Numbered from the stretch's first letter, positions 24,131 to 33,799 are shown. The stretch is 42,236 nucleotides of DNA from Lachnospiraceae bacterium (GCA_024690205.1 JAILCX010000015.1:1-42236); one strand, 5' to 3'. The notes: generated from the sequence alone by a model not told the origin. Translations and numbers: made by a program.

Positions 24131-27100
24131 ATGGAAGAGATTAACCTGAACAAAGGTCCCATATCTGATACCGAACCCGTTATCATTGACAGCGTTTCTT
24201 CAACGGATATCCTGTTGAGGACTTTGAATGTTGCAAACAGCTGGGAATATGACATTTCCTCTCACAGCATGCACTGTTTCTTTTTCGATTCGGAAACAAA
24301 ACAGCCCAAAGAAGTTATCATTAAGGATTTCAGGAATACGATCAAAGAGATGAACCTTATCTTTTCGGAAGATAAGGAAATTTTTGATGCTTTCTGCGAT
24401 ATGCTCGATTCAGGACGGGAGGCCATAACCACAGAATACAGAGCCATTTCAAAAGACTATAAGCAGGTATGGTTCCGCCATGAGGCACATGCGATAAAAG
24501 AAAAGAACGGGGACATATCAAAAGTCATAGGAAGAAGATTCGATATAACGGCAGAAAAAGAGCAGACAGAACCGGCTTTCAGATTTGAAGCCGGTGAAGG
24601 GTTGGTTGAGGACAAGCTGACAGGTCTTTTACACAGGCTGAAAGCCAAGTCTCTTATCGAAAAAGAGCTTGCCAATAAAAAAATAGATATGATGAATGAG
24701 CTCGTAGGGGCGCTCATCTTAATAGACTTTGATAATTTCGGCAGAATAAATGAAACATACGGGAGAATGTACGGAGATATAGTCATTCAGACCGTGGCCG
24801 GAATCATATATACGAATTTCATGACAAAGGACATTGTGACCAGAATAACCGGGGATCAGTTCATGGTCTTTTGCAACGGTATCGAGGAGCACAAAACAAA
24901 TGAGCTTATTTATGAGCTTCAGGTCAGGATACGTAATAATGTCACGTTAAGAGACGGAAAGAAGATAACGGCAAGTATCGGATATGCGTTTGCGCCCAAG
25001 GACGGTATAAGTTTTTATTCAGTTTACGGTTCGGCGGACATAGCACTTAAAAATGCAAAGGAGAGAGGAGGGAACTGCGCCATAGCGTTTGATCCCAAAT
25101 CCATGCATCCTTCAGAGCCGGGAATGACCATGATCAAAAAGAGCTGGCATATCGGAACGGATAATGAAAAAGAAAGCAAAAAAACAAGTGTTAACAAAAA
25201 ACTGTTTGATTTTGCTTTTGATACACTGACAAATACGCAAAACACATCGGACGCTGTATGCACGATCTTTAAAGAACTGTCGCTTCATTACGGCTATGAC
25301 AGAGCCGTGCTTTACGAACCTGCCGTAAACGGAAGCGGCCTTATGGTAACGGTAAAGTGGTCCAGATATAAGGATGATCCGGATTATGATGAAGAAGAGA
25401 TACTGAGTCATCAATACTGGAATGTTACTCCGGATGATTATACGGACGGATGTTATCTGATATTTGAAAACGGAAGATCCGGGAGGTTCGATTTTTACAG
25501 GGAAGTTTCTAGGTTGAAGAATCCTGCGGTCACCGCAATGCAGTTGCCGATATTCGATGATGACGTTGTAAAAGCCATGATCTTCTTTGAGTGTTTTGAG
25601 CATCATGATTTTAAATCATCGGAAATCGATACCGTAAGCAGCGTGATCCAGCTGATAAGCGGTTACAGACTCAGTCAGCAGGTCAAAAGCTTCATGGAAG
25701 CCGAATCCATCATCAACAAAAACGTCATGGATGTCCAGAGGGTAGTTTACTTTGTTATTGATGAAACGACCAAGGAGATAAGATATTTAAGCAGGCAGGC
25801 AAGAAAGGCGTATCCCGGAGTGGAATACGGCAAAAAGTATTATGAAGCCATCATAGGAACTAAGCTTGAAAAGGCACTTGATGAGATGGATTACGGCCGG
25901 TCGGGCGAAAAGACGATAGAATACTATGATGAGATAAATGACAGGTGGTATACGGTAACGGCTTCAAAGATGAAAGATGCCGCAAATTCAAATGACACCC
26001 TTGTATGTATCACCGATGTAACGGAATTCTTAAAGAGAGTTAAGTCGGAGGATTCACTCACCGTTGCCGAAACCTTTGACAGTTTTGTCGTAACCGCAAC
26101 AAATCTTATAAAGAACAAAGATAATTCTTATCAGATCGTATGCTGCGGAATCAAGGAGTTTTCCAAGATAAACGATGAATTCGGATATGTTGCCGGGGAC
26201 GAGATCCTTAAGGAATATGCACAAAGGATCCACAATAGGTTAAAAGACGGAGAACTTCTTTGCCGTATCAAAGGCGATGATTTCCTTATGCTTCTTCATA
26301 AAGATGATCTCAGGGATTACAGGAAGATGGTTGTTTACTGTTCTGACCGCATGACAGAAGAATTCAGGATGCAGTATCCCGGTATCGAGATACATTGCTT
26401 TGCGGGATCATACGATATCCCCAAGGAAGAAGGGTATATAAACAGGTGTATAGATAACGCTCTTAAGGCGCGAAATGCAGCTCTTAATGACAGAGAAGAA
26501 TACTATTTCAAATACACTCATGACATAGAAATTAAAGAACAGGAAGAGGCTAAACTTCAAAACCGCATGAAAAAAGCCTTAACTTCTGGCGGCTTTAAGG
26601 TTTATTTCCAGCCGAAGGTCGATATCGACAATGAAAAGATCATCGGAGCCGAAGCCTTGGTAAGACTTGAGGGAGACGACGGCAGATTGATATCTCCGGG
26701 ATTGTTTATTCCTCTTGCCGAAAAGAACGGAATGGTCGTTGACATAGACAATAAGGTATATGAGCAGACATTTTCTTATATGAGCCGTTGGATAAAAGAA
26801 GGAAAGAATGTTCCTCTTATTTCAGTCAATGTATCAAGGATGCATCTTTTGGATGATGAGCTTCCCGTAAAGATGAAGGCTCTTATTGAAAAGCATTCAC
26901 TTATGACGGATCAGGTAGAACTTGAGATTACCGAGAGCGTATTCTTTGAAGATACCGAGCGGCTTATAGATATGATAAGGAGACTTAAGGAAGCCGGTTT
27001 TTCTATCTCGATGGACGATTTCGGGTCGGGTTATTCGACTCTTAACTTCATGAAAGAATTACCTGTTGATGTTATAAAGATAGACGGAGGTTTCTTTATG

Positions 27101-27304
27101 AAGAATAAGATGGATGAAAAATCCAAAGTAGTTATTTCGGCCATAATGCAGCTGACACGTAATCTTAACTTTGAATCAGTATCAGAAGGCGTGGAGACTC
27201 AGGAACAGGTAGATTTTTTAAAGGAGCAGGGAGGACACTGCGTACAGGGATATTATTACTACAAACCGATGCCGGCAGAAGAGTTTGAAAGCCTTTTAGC
27301 ATAG
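24131..27304 (+). CDS. PAS/GGDEF/GAF/GGDEF/EAL c-di-GMP signalling protein
   Basis: A 1057-residue cytoplasmic protein. A PAS-like domain (about 30-145) is followed by a first GGDEF domain (about 155-295), a GAF-like region (about 350-510), a PAS-like region (about 515-630), a second GGDEF (about 640-785) and an EAL domain (about 800-1057). The GGDEF signatures are altered to TGDQF (240-244) and KGDDF (714-718). The EAL domain keeps E841 of EALVRL, NVSRMHL, EITES, DDFGSGYSTLNF, IKIDG and SEGVET. It is therefore predicted to be a c-di-GMP phosphodiesterase, with the GGDEF domains binding nucleotide or dimerising. There is no signal peptide or membrane helix. Monocistronic, with its own promoter. 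Confidence 0.88.
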   Translation: MEEINLNKGPISDTEPVIIDSVSSTDILLRTLNVANSWEYDISSHSMHCFFFDSETKQPKEVIIKDFRNTIKEMNLIFSEDKEIFDAFCDMLDSGREAITTEYRAISKDYKQVWFRHEAHAIKEKNGDISKVIGRRFDITAEKEQTEPAFRFEAGEGLVEDKLTGLLHRLKAKSLIEKELANKKIDMMNELVGALILIDFDNFGRINETYGRMYGDIVIQTVAGIIYTNFMTKDIVTRITGDQFMVFCNGIEEHKTNELIYELQVRIRNNVTLRDGKKITASIGYAFAPKDGISFYSVYGSADIALKNAKERGGNCAIAFDPKSMHPSEPGMTMIKKSWHIGTDNEKESKKTSVNKKLFDFAFDTLTNTQNTSDAVCTIFKELSLHYGYDRAVLYEPAVNGSGLMVTVKWSRYKDDPDYDEEEILSHQYWNVTPDDYTDGCYLIFENGRSGRFDFYREVSRLKNPAVTAMQLPIFDDDVVKAMIFFECFEHHDFKSSEIDTVSSVIQLISGYRLSQQVKSFMEAESIINKNVMDVQRVVYFVIDETTKEIRYLSRQARKAYPGVEYGKKYYEAIIGTKLEKALDEMDYGRSGEKTIEYYDEINDRWYTVTASKMKDAANSNDTLVCITDVTEFLKRVKSEDSLTVAETFDSFVVTATNLIKNKDNSYQIVCCGIKEFSKINDEFGYVAGDEILKEYAQRIHNRLKDGELLCRIKGDDFLMLLHKDDLRDYRKMVVYCSDRMTEEFRMQYPGIEIHCFAGSYDIPKEEGYINRCIDNALKARNAALNDREEYYFKYTHDIEIKEQEEAKLQNRMKKALTSGGFKVYFQPKVDIDNEKIIGAEALVRLEGDDGRLISPGLFIPLAEKNGMVVDIDNKVYEQTFSYMSRWIKEGKNVPLISVNVSRMHLLDDELPVKMKALIEKHSLMTDQVELEITESVFFEDTERLIDMIRRLKEAGFSISMDDFGSGYSTLNFMKELPVDVIKIDGGFFMKNKMDEKSKVVISAIMQLTRNLNFESVSEGVETQEQVDFLKEQGGHCVQGYYYYKPMPAEEFESLLA

Positions 27305-27316
27305 ACAAAAAAATAC

Positions 27317-27345
27317 TTGCATTATCAAAACCCCTATATTATAAT
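27317..27345 (+). promoter_or_regulatory. promoter of tRNA-Lys
   Basis: TTGCAT (27317-27322), a 17-base spacer and a perfect TATAAT (27340-27345), with a GC-rich discriminator before the tRNA at 27382. Confidence 0.75.
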
Positions 27346-27381
27346 AACACTTGCGTTGCGATTCGGGACGCTAAAACATAT

Positions 27382-27454
27382 GCACCGCTAGCTCAGTTGG
27401 TAGAGCACCTGACTCTTAATCAGGGTGTCCAGGGTTCGAACCCCTGGCGGTGTA
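27382..27454 (+). tRNA. tRNA-Lys (anticodon CTT)
   Basis: A complete cloverleaf of 73 bases. Acceptor arms GCACCGC and GCGGTGT pair (last pair G-T), D-arm GCTCAGTTGGTAGAGC, anticodon arm CTGACTCTTAATCAG with CTT at the centre, and T-arm CAGGGTTCGAACCCCTG. The 3' CCA is not encoded (the sequence continues CGG), so a CCA-adding enzyme is needed. It has its own promoter and terminator. Confidence 0.95.
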
Positions 27455-27457
27455 CGG

Positions 27458-27505
27458 AAGTCTTGGTTTTGCTGATATCAGCGGGGTCAGGGCTTTTTCT
27501 TTTTT
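27458..27505 (+). terminator. terminator after tRNA-Lys
   Basis: AAGTCTTGGTTTTGCTGA (27458-27475) pairs along its whole length, using several G-U pairs, with 27478-27495, followed by TTTCTTTTTT. The stem tip is the palindrome GCTGATATCAGC. It begins three bases after the tRNA discriminator base. Confidence 0.85.
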
Positions 27506-27536
27506 GTGCGGCCAATGATACTGAATTGGAGAAACG

Positions 27537-28319
27537 ATGATTTTTGACACACATGCCCATTATGATGATGAGGCATATAACGAAGACAGAGACGAACTGA
27601 TAAAGAGCCTCCCTGAAAACGGAGTCAGCAATGTGGTAAACATTTCGGCGACTCTTGGCGGGATAAAAGAAAGTCTTAAGCTTTCGGAAAAATACGACAT
27701 GATATATGCAGCACTGGGAGTTCATCCCGAGGGGATATCGGAACTTTCGGATGATGAGATCAAAAATATTACGAAGCTGTGTATCGATAACGCCGTATAT
27801 TCAGGCGGCAAGGTTGCTGCTGTGGGAGAGATAGGACTTGACCACTCATATGAAGACCTTGACAGAGCACTTCAGGTAAAGTGGTTTGAAGCCCAGCTTG
27901 ATATGGCAAAAAAAGTCAATCTTCCGGTTGTGATCCACTCGAGAGATGCGGCCGAAGAAACCTACGAAGTGATGAAGAGCAATAAATGTGAGGATATAGG
28001 CGGCATCGTTCACTGCTTTTCTTATTCCAAAGAGATGGCAAAGAAATTCCTTGATATGGGATTTTACATCGGAGTAGGCGGAGTTTTGACATTTAAAAAT
28101 GCCCGCAAACTTGTCGAAGCATGTGAATATATCCCGCTTGAAAACATCGTTCTTGAAACGGACTGTCCTTATCTTTGTCCTTCTCCTTTCAGGGGACAAA
28201 GGAACGATTCCACGATGATAAAATATGTTTCCGAGAAACTGGGTGAGATAAAGAACTTAAGTCCCGGGGAGGTTGAAGATATAACCGAGCTTAATGCCAG
28301 AAGGGTATACAGACTATGA
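27537..28319 (+). CDS. tatD: TatD-family metal-dependent deoxyribonuclease
   Basis: A 260-residue TIM-barrel hydrolase. Metal ligands are seen as H6 and H8 in DTHAHYDD, the glutamate of AVGEIGLD, the histidines in VVIHSRDA and GIVHCFS, and the aspartate in LETDCPYLCPSPFRG. TatD proteins have 3'-5' exonuclease and AP-endonuclease activity in DNA repair. The ATG follows TGGAGAAA. It overlaps rsmA by four bases, the classic Firmicute tatD-rsmA arrangement, though the rnmV gene often found between them is absent. Confidence 0.93.
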   Translation: MIFDTHAHYDDEAYNEDRDELIKSLPENGVSNVVNISATLGGIKESLKLSEKYDMIYAALGVHPEGISELSDDEIKNITKLCIDNAVYSGGKVAAVGEIGLDHSYEDLDRALQVKWFEAQLDMAKKVNLPVVIHSRDAAEETYEVMKSNKCEDIGGIVHCFSYSKEMAKKFLDMGFYIGVGGVLTFKNARKLVEACEYIPLENIVLETDCPYLCPSPFRGQRNDSTMIKYVSEKLGEIKNLSPGEVEDITELNARRVYRL

Positions 28320-29185
28320 GCAATCCGGACAGTATATCTGGCACTCTTGAGATAATTGATAAATACGGTTTTGATTTTCAAAAGAGATTCGGACAGAACT
28401 TTCTTATCGATGCCAACATCGTCGAAAAGATAGTAACGGGATCGGGTGTAACAAAAGAAGATACCGTTCTTGAGATAGGACCCGGTATAGGCACGATGAC
28501 AAGACACCTTTGTGAAAGGGCAAAAAAGGTCATTGCCGTAGAGATCGACAAAGCTCTCATTCCGATCCTTAAAGACACATTGTCAGAATATGACAATGTT
28601 GTCATAATCAATGAAGACATCTTAAAAATAGACCTTAATGAGCTTATTGAAACTTATGCCGGAAAAGAAGGCATCAAGGTCGTGGCGAATCTTCCGTACT
28701 ACATTACTACACCGATCATTATGGGACTTTTTGAATCAAAAGCCGATATCAAAAGCATTACGGTGATGATCCAGAAGGAAGTTGCCGACAGGATGTGTAA
28801 GGGCCCGGGAAGTAAAGATTACGGAGCATTATCCCTGGCCGTTCAGTATTATTCAAAACCCGAGATGATCGCTTTGGTTTCTCCGGGGTGTTTCATACCA
28901 AGACCAAAGGTAGGCTCATCAGTCATCAGACTTGAAAGATATAAAGAACCTCCTGTCAGGGTAAAAAGTGAAAAGCTGATGTTTGATGTGATAAAAGCGG
29001 CTTTTTCACAAAGAAGAAAAACACTTGCCAATTGTCTTTCTCATTATCCGGAGTTGGGGATAAACCGTGAAAAGACAGTTGAAATGCTTGAAAAAATGGG
29101 GCTTGACGGATCGATACGGGGTGAAAGGCTGACTCTTACGCAGTTTGGGGAGCTTTCGGATATGATCTGTGAAATAAAAAGATAG
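28316..29185 (+). CDS. rsmA: 16S rRNA dimethyladenosine transferase
   Basis: A 289-residue KsgA/RsmA methyltransferase that dimethylates two adjacent adenosines near the 3' end of 16S rRNA during small-subunit assembly. Seen: FQKRFGQNFLID, the SAM-binding VLEIGPGIGTMT, the acidic VIAVEID after strand 2, the catalytic NLPYYITTPI motif and the C-terminal helical domain with FSQRRKTLANCL. Length is normal. It is translationally coupled to tatD and 14 bases upstream of the next gene. Confidence 0.95.
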   Translation: MSNPDSISGTLEIIDKYGFDFQKRFGQNFLIDANIVEKIVTGSGVTKEDTVLEIGPGIGTMTRHLCERAKKVIAVEIDKALIPILKDTLSEYDNVVIINEDILKIDLNELIETYAGKEGIKVVANLPYYITTPIIMGLFESKADIKSITVMIQKEVADRMCKGPGSKDYGALSLAVQYYSKPEMIALVSPGCFIPRPKVGSSVIRLERYKEPPVRVKSEKLMFDVIKAAFSQRRKTLANCLSHYPELGINREKTVEMLEKMGLDGSIRGERLTLTQFGELSDMICEIKR

Positions 29186-29199
29186 AAAAGGGGCAAAAC

Positions 29200-31482
29200 A
29201 TGGCAATGAAGGAATTTGCAAAGGATGCGGTCATATTTGAAGCCGGACAGGCTTTGGACAGATTGTATCTCATCGTAAGAGGAAGTGTAAGAGTGACATT
29301 TCCCGGGGGAAGTTACCTTCTTAAAAACGGAGATATAGTGGGTCTTGCGGATATAAACTTTAAAGAGACTTTTTTAAAGTATGAAGCTGCTGACAAGACG
29401 ACCGTTGTGGAATATGCTTATGAGCCCGGAAAAGTAAGTGAACTCTTAACCGGAAACAAAGATGCCGTAAAGTATTTCCTTGCATCGCTCTTTCATCAGT
29501 TGGATGAGCTTTCGAGCCATTACAAACTGACGAGAAATGAATATACAAGCCTTAAAGAATATCTTACGGGTTGCTATGAGGACTATAAAGAATGCTGTAA
29601 AAAGGTTTCCATATCAGCGGGAGAATTAAACGGATACGAGGAGCTTGAAGAAAGGAATCCCGAGGAATTTCTTCCCGGCTGGATCACGGGTTATTATTCA
29701 AGATTAAGTGAGATAGTAATGGGTGCCGATAACTCAAATCCCGATCCTGATTTCCTCACGGGACTCATCACCAAATCTGGAAGAGATCTTCGCGAAATGG
29801 TTTCAATAGGAGATGAGATCGAAGCTGTTAAGGCAGATATACACGTTCTTTTGATGAATGAAGGAAAGACGGATCTTTTTGAGATGTATCAGTCCCTTTA
29901 TGTCAAAGCCGTTAAAAAGTTAGGTGTGGATGATCCTGCCGTAGGACAGATATACCGTCAGTTAAATGATCTTCTTTTACAGATCGAAACGGAAGGACTT
30001 GATAAGGAACCCTTATATGAAAAGAGAAAAGCCCAGTTTGAAGAAGCCGTAAAACAGGCCAATGAACTTGCAATGAACAGGGAAGGCAACGAGGAGCAGT
30101 TCGGAAAGGAACAGCTTGAAAAGATCAAGGATTCCCTGGTAACCATAATCAAGTATTCCGAAATAGAAGAAGAAAAGGGTCAGGCTTTTGTAAAGAGCGT
30201 TACCGAATACAAGAATACCGTCGGAAAGAACGGATCCGAAGATGACATCAGGAAGTTAAGGGCGCTCATAACAAAACAGTTTAATGAACTGTATCTAAAG
30301 ACATTCCTTGTCGCGGTTGAGGATATTGCAGTTCCGACTGTCGTAATGATGTTCTTAAATTTCGGATATGTCGACGAGGAGTTGGCAGGAATGGAAAATG
30401 CGGTTGCCCTTTATAACCTTGCAGAAGACCTTCCGACCAGCCCCGACAGCGGTGTTTATTCATACTTTGAATGGTTAAAGGCAATATACGATTGCCGAAA
30501 GGATCCCGGAAGAAACGAATTTGATGTGGACTTTGCGGATTATCTTCACGAGGAAGCCCGTAACAGCAGGATCACCAAGCAGCAGGAACAGACATGCTTT
30601 AAGGATCCCGTTTTGAGAGTTCAGTACGAACTTGAAAATGTATTTCCTTCGGTCAACAAGACGACGACAGGAAGGATCACAACCTTCTGTCCGCTGTTTT
30701 CGGAACATAATATCATAAAGACACTTGATGATATGCTGACTACGGATAAAAAGGTATTTGATATCATCGATGAGATAAGAGGCATCGATTACGGTGCATA
30801 CTACAGACAGACGGTATTTACAGCGCCTGAACAGGGTATTTCCAAGGAGTTCATAGATATAGAAGTTCTCCCTGATATTATACTTGCTCCGAATATCGGA
30901 AACAGAGGTATCATGTGGCAGGAGATCGAAGGAAAAAGACGTACGACACCCGCAAGGATGTTCATTTCCGTATTCCAGCAGGAAGATTTAAGGATCCAGC
31001 TTATGAGACTTACCGGACAGTTCAGATGGGAGATGTGTAAGCGTGTCCAGGGCGCAAGATGGAATGATATCACCGAAAGATCGCTTACTTCAGAGTACTT
31101 TGATTACGTACAGTATTTCAGAAAGAACAATGATTTAAGTCCCGAAGCCAAGGATAAGATCAAAAACGATATGGCAAGATGTAAAAACAGCTTCAGGGAA
31201 ATGTTCATACGTGATTACGTCATCTGGCTTCAGTTTGAATCACAGGGTGCCCCGAGACTTAACAAGGTTGCAAGAGCTATATTATTTGCCTATGTTCCCT
31301 TCTCAAAAGAATGCAGGGATAAACTCCGGATCAATCCGATGTATAAGGATATGATCGAGAGATACGAAACCAAACAGAAGGCAAAGATCCACCGCCTTGA
31401 GAACATGAAGGTCAAGATCACCAACATGGGTAAACACCTTCCCGGAGAGATCCAGGCACAGATGGATTATATAAATGCCTGA
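29200..31482 (+). CDS. cyclic-nucleotide-binding-domain protein with large unknown helical body
   Basis: A 760-residue protein. Residues 1-75 form a cNMP-binding-like beta roll: GQALDRLYLIVRGSVRVTF, then LLKNGDIVGLADI, although the arginine of the canonical cAMP cassette is not evident. The remaining 680 residues are mostly helical, charged and soluble. The C-terminal 280 contain conserved-looking blocks such as PDIILAPNIGNRGIMWQEI, RFISVF-like and KRVQGARWNDITERSLTSEY. I know no family for this part. There is no DNA-binding or kinase signature. It follows rsmA closely and may share its transcript. A strong hairpin and T-run end the gene. Confidence 0.7.
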   Translation: MAMKEFAKDAVIFEAGQALDRLYLIVRGSVRVTFPGGSYLLKNGDIVGLADINFKETFLKYEAADKTTVVEYAYEPGKVSELLTGNKDAVKYFLASLFHQLDELSSHYKLTRNEYTSLKEYLTGCYEDYKECCKKVSISAGELNGYEELEERNPEEFLPGWITGYYSRLSEIVMGADNSNPDPDFLTGLITKSGRDLREMVSIGDEIEAVKADIHVLLMNEGKTDLFEMYQSLYVKAVKKLGVDDPAVGQIYRQLNDLLLQIETEGLDKEPLYEKRKAQFEEAVKQANELAMNREGNEEQFGKEQLEKIKDSLVTIIKYSEIEEEKGQAFVKSVTEYKNTVGKNGSEDDIRKLRALITKQFNELYLKTFLVAVEDIAVPTVVMMFLNFGYVDEELAGMENAVALYNLAEDLPTSPDSGVYSYFEWLKAIYDCRKDPGRNEFDVDFADYLHEEARNSRITKQQEQTCFKDPVLRVQYELENVFPSVNKTTTGRITTFCPLFSEHNIIKTLDDMLTTDKKVFDIIDEIRGIDYGAYYRQTVFTAPEQGISKEFIDIEVLPDIILAPNIGNRGIMWQEIEGKRRTTPARMFISVFQQEDLRIQLMRLTGQFRWEMCKRVQGARWNDITERSLTSEYFDYVQYFRKNNDLSPEAKDKIKNDMARCKNSFREMFIRDYVIWLQFESQGAPRLNKVARAILFAYVPFSKECRDKLRINPMYKDMIERYETKQKAKIHRLENMKVKITNMGKHLPGEIQAQMDYINA

Positions 31483-31509
31483 TCGATCATAAACAGATTA
31501 AATATATTG

Positions 31510-31537
31510 TTGACGAAATTCGGATTTACCATATAAT
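31510..31537 (+). promoter_or_regulatory. promoter of the GH36 gene
   Basis: TTGACG (31510-31515), 16 bases, then TATAAT (31532-31537). The -10 sits in the loop of the hairpin that follows, and the 13-base candidate operator lies just after it. Confidence 0.65.
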
Positions 31538-31559
31538 TTAAGTAAATCCGAATTTTTTT
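31516..31559 (+). terminator. hairpin and T-run between the CNBD and GH36 genes
   Basis: AAATTCGGATTTAC (31516-31529) and its exact complement (31542-31555) enclose a 12-base loop, followed by a T-run. It reads as an intrinsic terminator for the upstream operon, although the GH36 promoter -10 lies inside the loop. It could equally act as an operator. Confidence 0.65.
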
Positions 31560-31565
31560 AGCTAA
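31553..31565. promoter_or_regulatory. candidate LacI operator, GH36 side
   Basis: The 13-mer TTTTTTTAGCTAA occurs here and again at 34850-34862, in front of the SBP gene. It holds the palindrome TTAGCTAA. Its downstream position relative to the GH36 -10 suits repression by the LacI protein of this locus. Confidence 0.5.
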
Positions 31566-31591
31566 ATTTAATCAGATTTGGGGGACAGTAT

Positions 31592-33799
31592 ATGGGAATA
31601 AACTATTTTGAAAGTCTGAATGGGGACATCCGTGTATCGTTCAAACTAGATACGAAAAATACATCTTATTGCATAGGAATAGTATACGAAGAAGGATACA
31701 TCGGACATTTATACTACGGTTCAAAGATCAAAGACGGGGATCTTTCGGGCCTTATTCGTATCAATGAATATCCGTTTGGGAAAGTTGGATTTGAAAGAGA
31801 AAGATGCTCTTTTCATGATTTTTTCGCACATGAGTATCCGACGCACGGGATAGGAGATTACAGGGAAGACTGCTTTGGAGTTGAGACAAAAGGCGGAAAC
31901 AGCGAAGTCCTTTTATCATATGATCATTATGAGATCATAAAGGGAAAGCCCGGCATAACCGGTATGCCTTCAAGCTTCGGAAGCGATGATGAAGTTACAA
32001 CGCTTATTATCCACTGCACGGACAGGTTCCTTAACCTTAAGGTGGATCTTTATTATTCGGTCTTTTATGACAATGACGTTATAACAAGAAGCGTAAAGGT
32101 CATAAACTCATCGGATGAACATCTTTTCATAAAAAAGATTTACTCAACATGCCTTGATATGGACAATAAAGATTTTGATGCAATAACACTTCACGGTTCC
32201 TGGGCAAGAGAGCGTCATATGGAAAGTGTTCCAGTTACGCATAATAAGCTTATCGTTGAATCCGTAAGGGGTGAATCATCACACCAGGATAATCCTTTCC
32301 TTGCATTGATAACTCCGAATACGACCGAAGATACCGGTGAAGTTTATGCGATGAATTTCGTATATTCAGGGAATTTTAAAGCAGGAGTCCAGCTTGACCA
32401 GTTTGACCACATAAGGATGTTCATGGGAATAAGCCCTGAGGATTTTAAGTGGAAGCTTGAACCCGGAGACCGGTTTGAGTCACCTGAAGTGGTAATGACA
32501 TATTCCGATTCGGGACTTGGCAGGATGACTCATGCTTTCCACGACTTCTACAGGGAACATCTCATAAGAAGTCCTTATCTTCATAAAAAGAGACCTATCC
32601 TTATAAACAACTGGGAAGCTACATATTTTGATTTTGATACGGATAAACTCATTTCGATCGCCAAAGAGGCATCAAAACTCGGGATCGAGATGCTCGTTAT
32701 GGACGACGGATGGTTCGGAAAGAGAAATGATGACAGCAATTCTCTGGGTGACTGGGTCGTAAACGAAGAAAAGATAAAGGGCGGATTAAAATATCTTGTT
32801 GATGAGGTAAATAAGCTCGGCATGAAGTTTGGTATCTGGTTTGAACCGGAGATGATAAGCCCCGATTCCGATCTTATGAGAGAGCATCCGGACTGGGCCA
32901 TCCATATCAAAGGAAGAGAGGGGATCCGCTCAAGAAACCAGTTTGTTCTTGATTACAGCAGAAAAGATGTACGCGATGAGATATACAAAAAAGTCTCTGC
33001 AATACTAAAAAGCGCAAACATAGAATATGTTAAATGGGACATGAACCGGCAGCTTACCGATCTTGGATCATCGGCTTTGGAACCTGAAAGGATGGGAGAA
33101 CTGCTTCACCGCTATGTACTTGGAGTATATGAGCTTCAGGAAAGACTTACAAAGGAATTCCCGGATCTTCTTTTGGAAAACTGTTCGGGAGGCGGCGGCA
33201 GATTTGATCCCGGAATGTTCTACTATTCACCCCAGATATGGTGTTCAGATGATACGGATGCGGTGGAGAGGTTATCAATTCAGGAAGGAACAGCACTTGT
33301 CTATCCCCTTTCAACCATGGGTGCGCATGTTTCGGATTGTCCGAACCACGCAGTCGGAAGAACAACGCCGTTTGAGACCAGAGGACACGTGGCGCTTGCT
33401 GGTACTTTCGGGTATGAGCTTGATGTAACGAGGATACCCAAAGAAGATGTGGATATGATCCCCGATCAGGTAAAGATGTATCACAGATATAACGATCTTG
33501 TACGTGAAGGCGATTATTACAGAATAGCATCTTACGGCAAAAACCATGAGTTTGACTGCTACGGAGTAGTTTCAAAGGATAAAAAGGAAGCTCTTTATAC
33601 GTTTGTGCAGGTTCTTGGAAGAGTAAACCACAAGACAAGAAGGATATATTTAAGAGGGCTTGATCCTGAAAAGACTTATCGTATAGATGAAGATAAATGC
33701 TACACCGGAGACATCCTTATGAAGGTGGGATATCTTATTCCCGATATCAAGGGAGATTTCAGGAGCATACTGATCCATTTGGAGGAAAAAGATGGCTAA
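31592..33799 (+). CDS. GH36 alpha-galactosidase
   Basis: A 735-residue alpha-galactosidase with the standard GH36 plan: a beta-sandwich (about 1-330), the TIM barrel (about 330-640) and a C-terminal beta domain. The nucleophile is D483 in YVKWDMNRQLTD, and the acid/base lies in CSDDTDAVERL (about 551-561); MDDGWFGKRNDD and GMKFGIWFEPEMI are further signatures. It removes alpha-1,6-galactose from galactomannan, raffinose or melibiose. No signal peptide, so it works on imported oligosaccharides. The gene starts after GGGGGACAG and its end overlaps the LacI gene by eight bases. Confidence 0.93.
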   Translation: MGINYFESLNGDIRVSFKLDTKNTSYCIGIVYEEGYIGHLYYGSKIKDGDLSGLIRINEYPFGKVGFERERCSFHDFFAHEYPTHGIGDYREDCFGVETKGGNSEVLLSYDHYEIIKGKPGITGMPSSFGSDDEVTTLIIHCTDRFLNLKVDLYYSVFYDNDVITRSVKVINSSDEHLFIKKIYSTCLDMDNKDFDAITLHGSWARERHMESVPVTHNKLIVESVRGESSHQDNPFLALITPNTTEDTGEVYAMNFVYSGNFKAGVQLDQFDHIRMFMGISPEDFKWKLEPGDRFESPEVVMTYSDSGLGRMTHAFHDFYREHLIRSPYLHKKRPILINNWEATYFDFDTDKLISIAKEASKLGIEMLVMDDGWFGKRNDDSNSLGDWVVNEEKIKGGLKYLVDEVNKLGMKFGIWFEPEMISPDSDLMREHPDWAIHIKGREGIRSRNQFVLDYSRKDVRDEIYKKVSAILKSANIEYVKWDMNRQLTDLGSSALEPERMGELLHRYVLGVYELQERLTKEFPDLLLENCSGGGGRFDPGMFYYSPQIWCSDDTDAVERLSIQEGTALVYPLSTMGAHVSDCPNHAVGRTTPFETRGHVALAGTFGYELDVTRIPKEDVDMIPDQVKMYHRYNDLVREGDYYRIASYGKNHEFDCYGVVSKDKKEALYTFVQVLGRVNHKTRRIYLRGLDPEKTYRIDEDKCYTGDILMKVGYLIPDIKGDFRSILIHLEEKDG

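Noticed and set aside
25112-25606. A 164-residue minus-strand frame
   Set aside because: Antisense to the GGDEF/EAL gene; composition is not protein-like and there is no promoter.
33147-33638. A 163-residue minus-strand frame inside GH36
   Set aside because: It covers the catalytic region of a strongly supported gene; its composition is a shadow.
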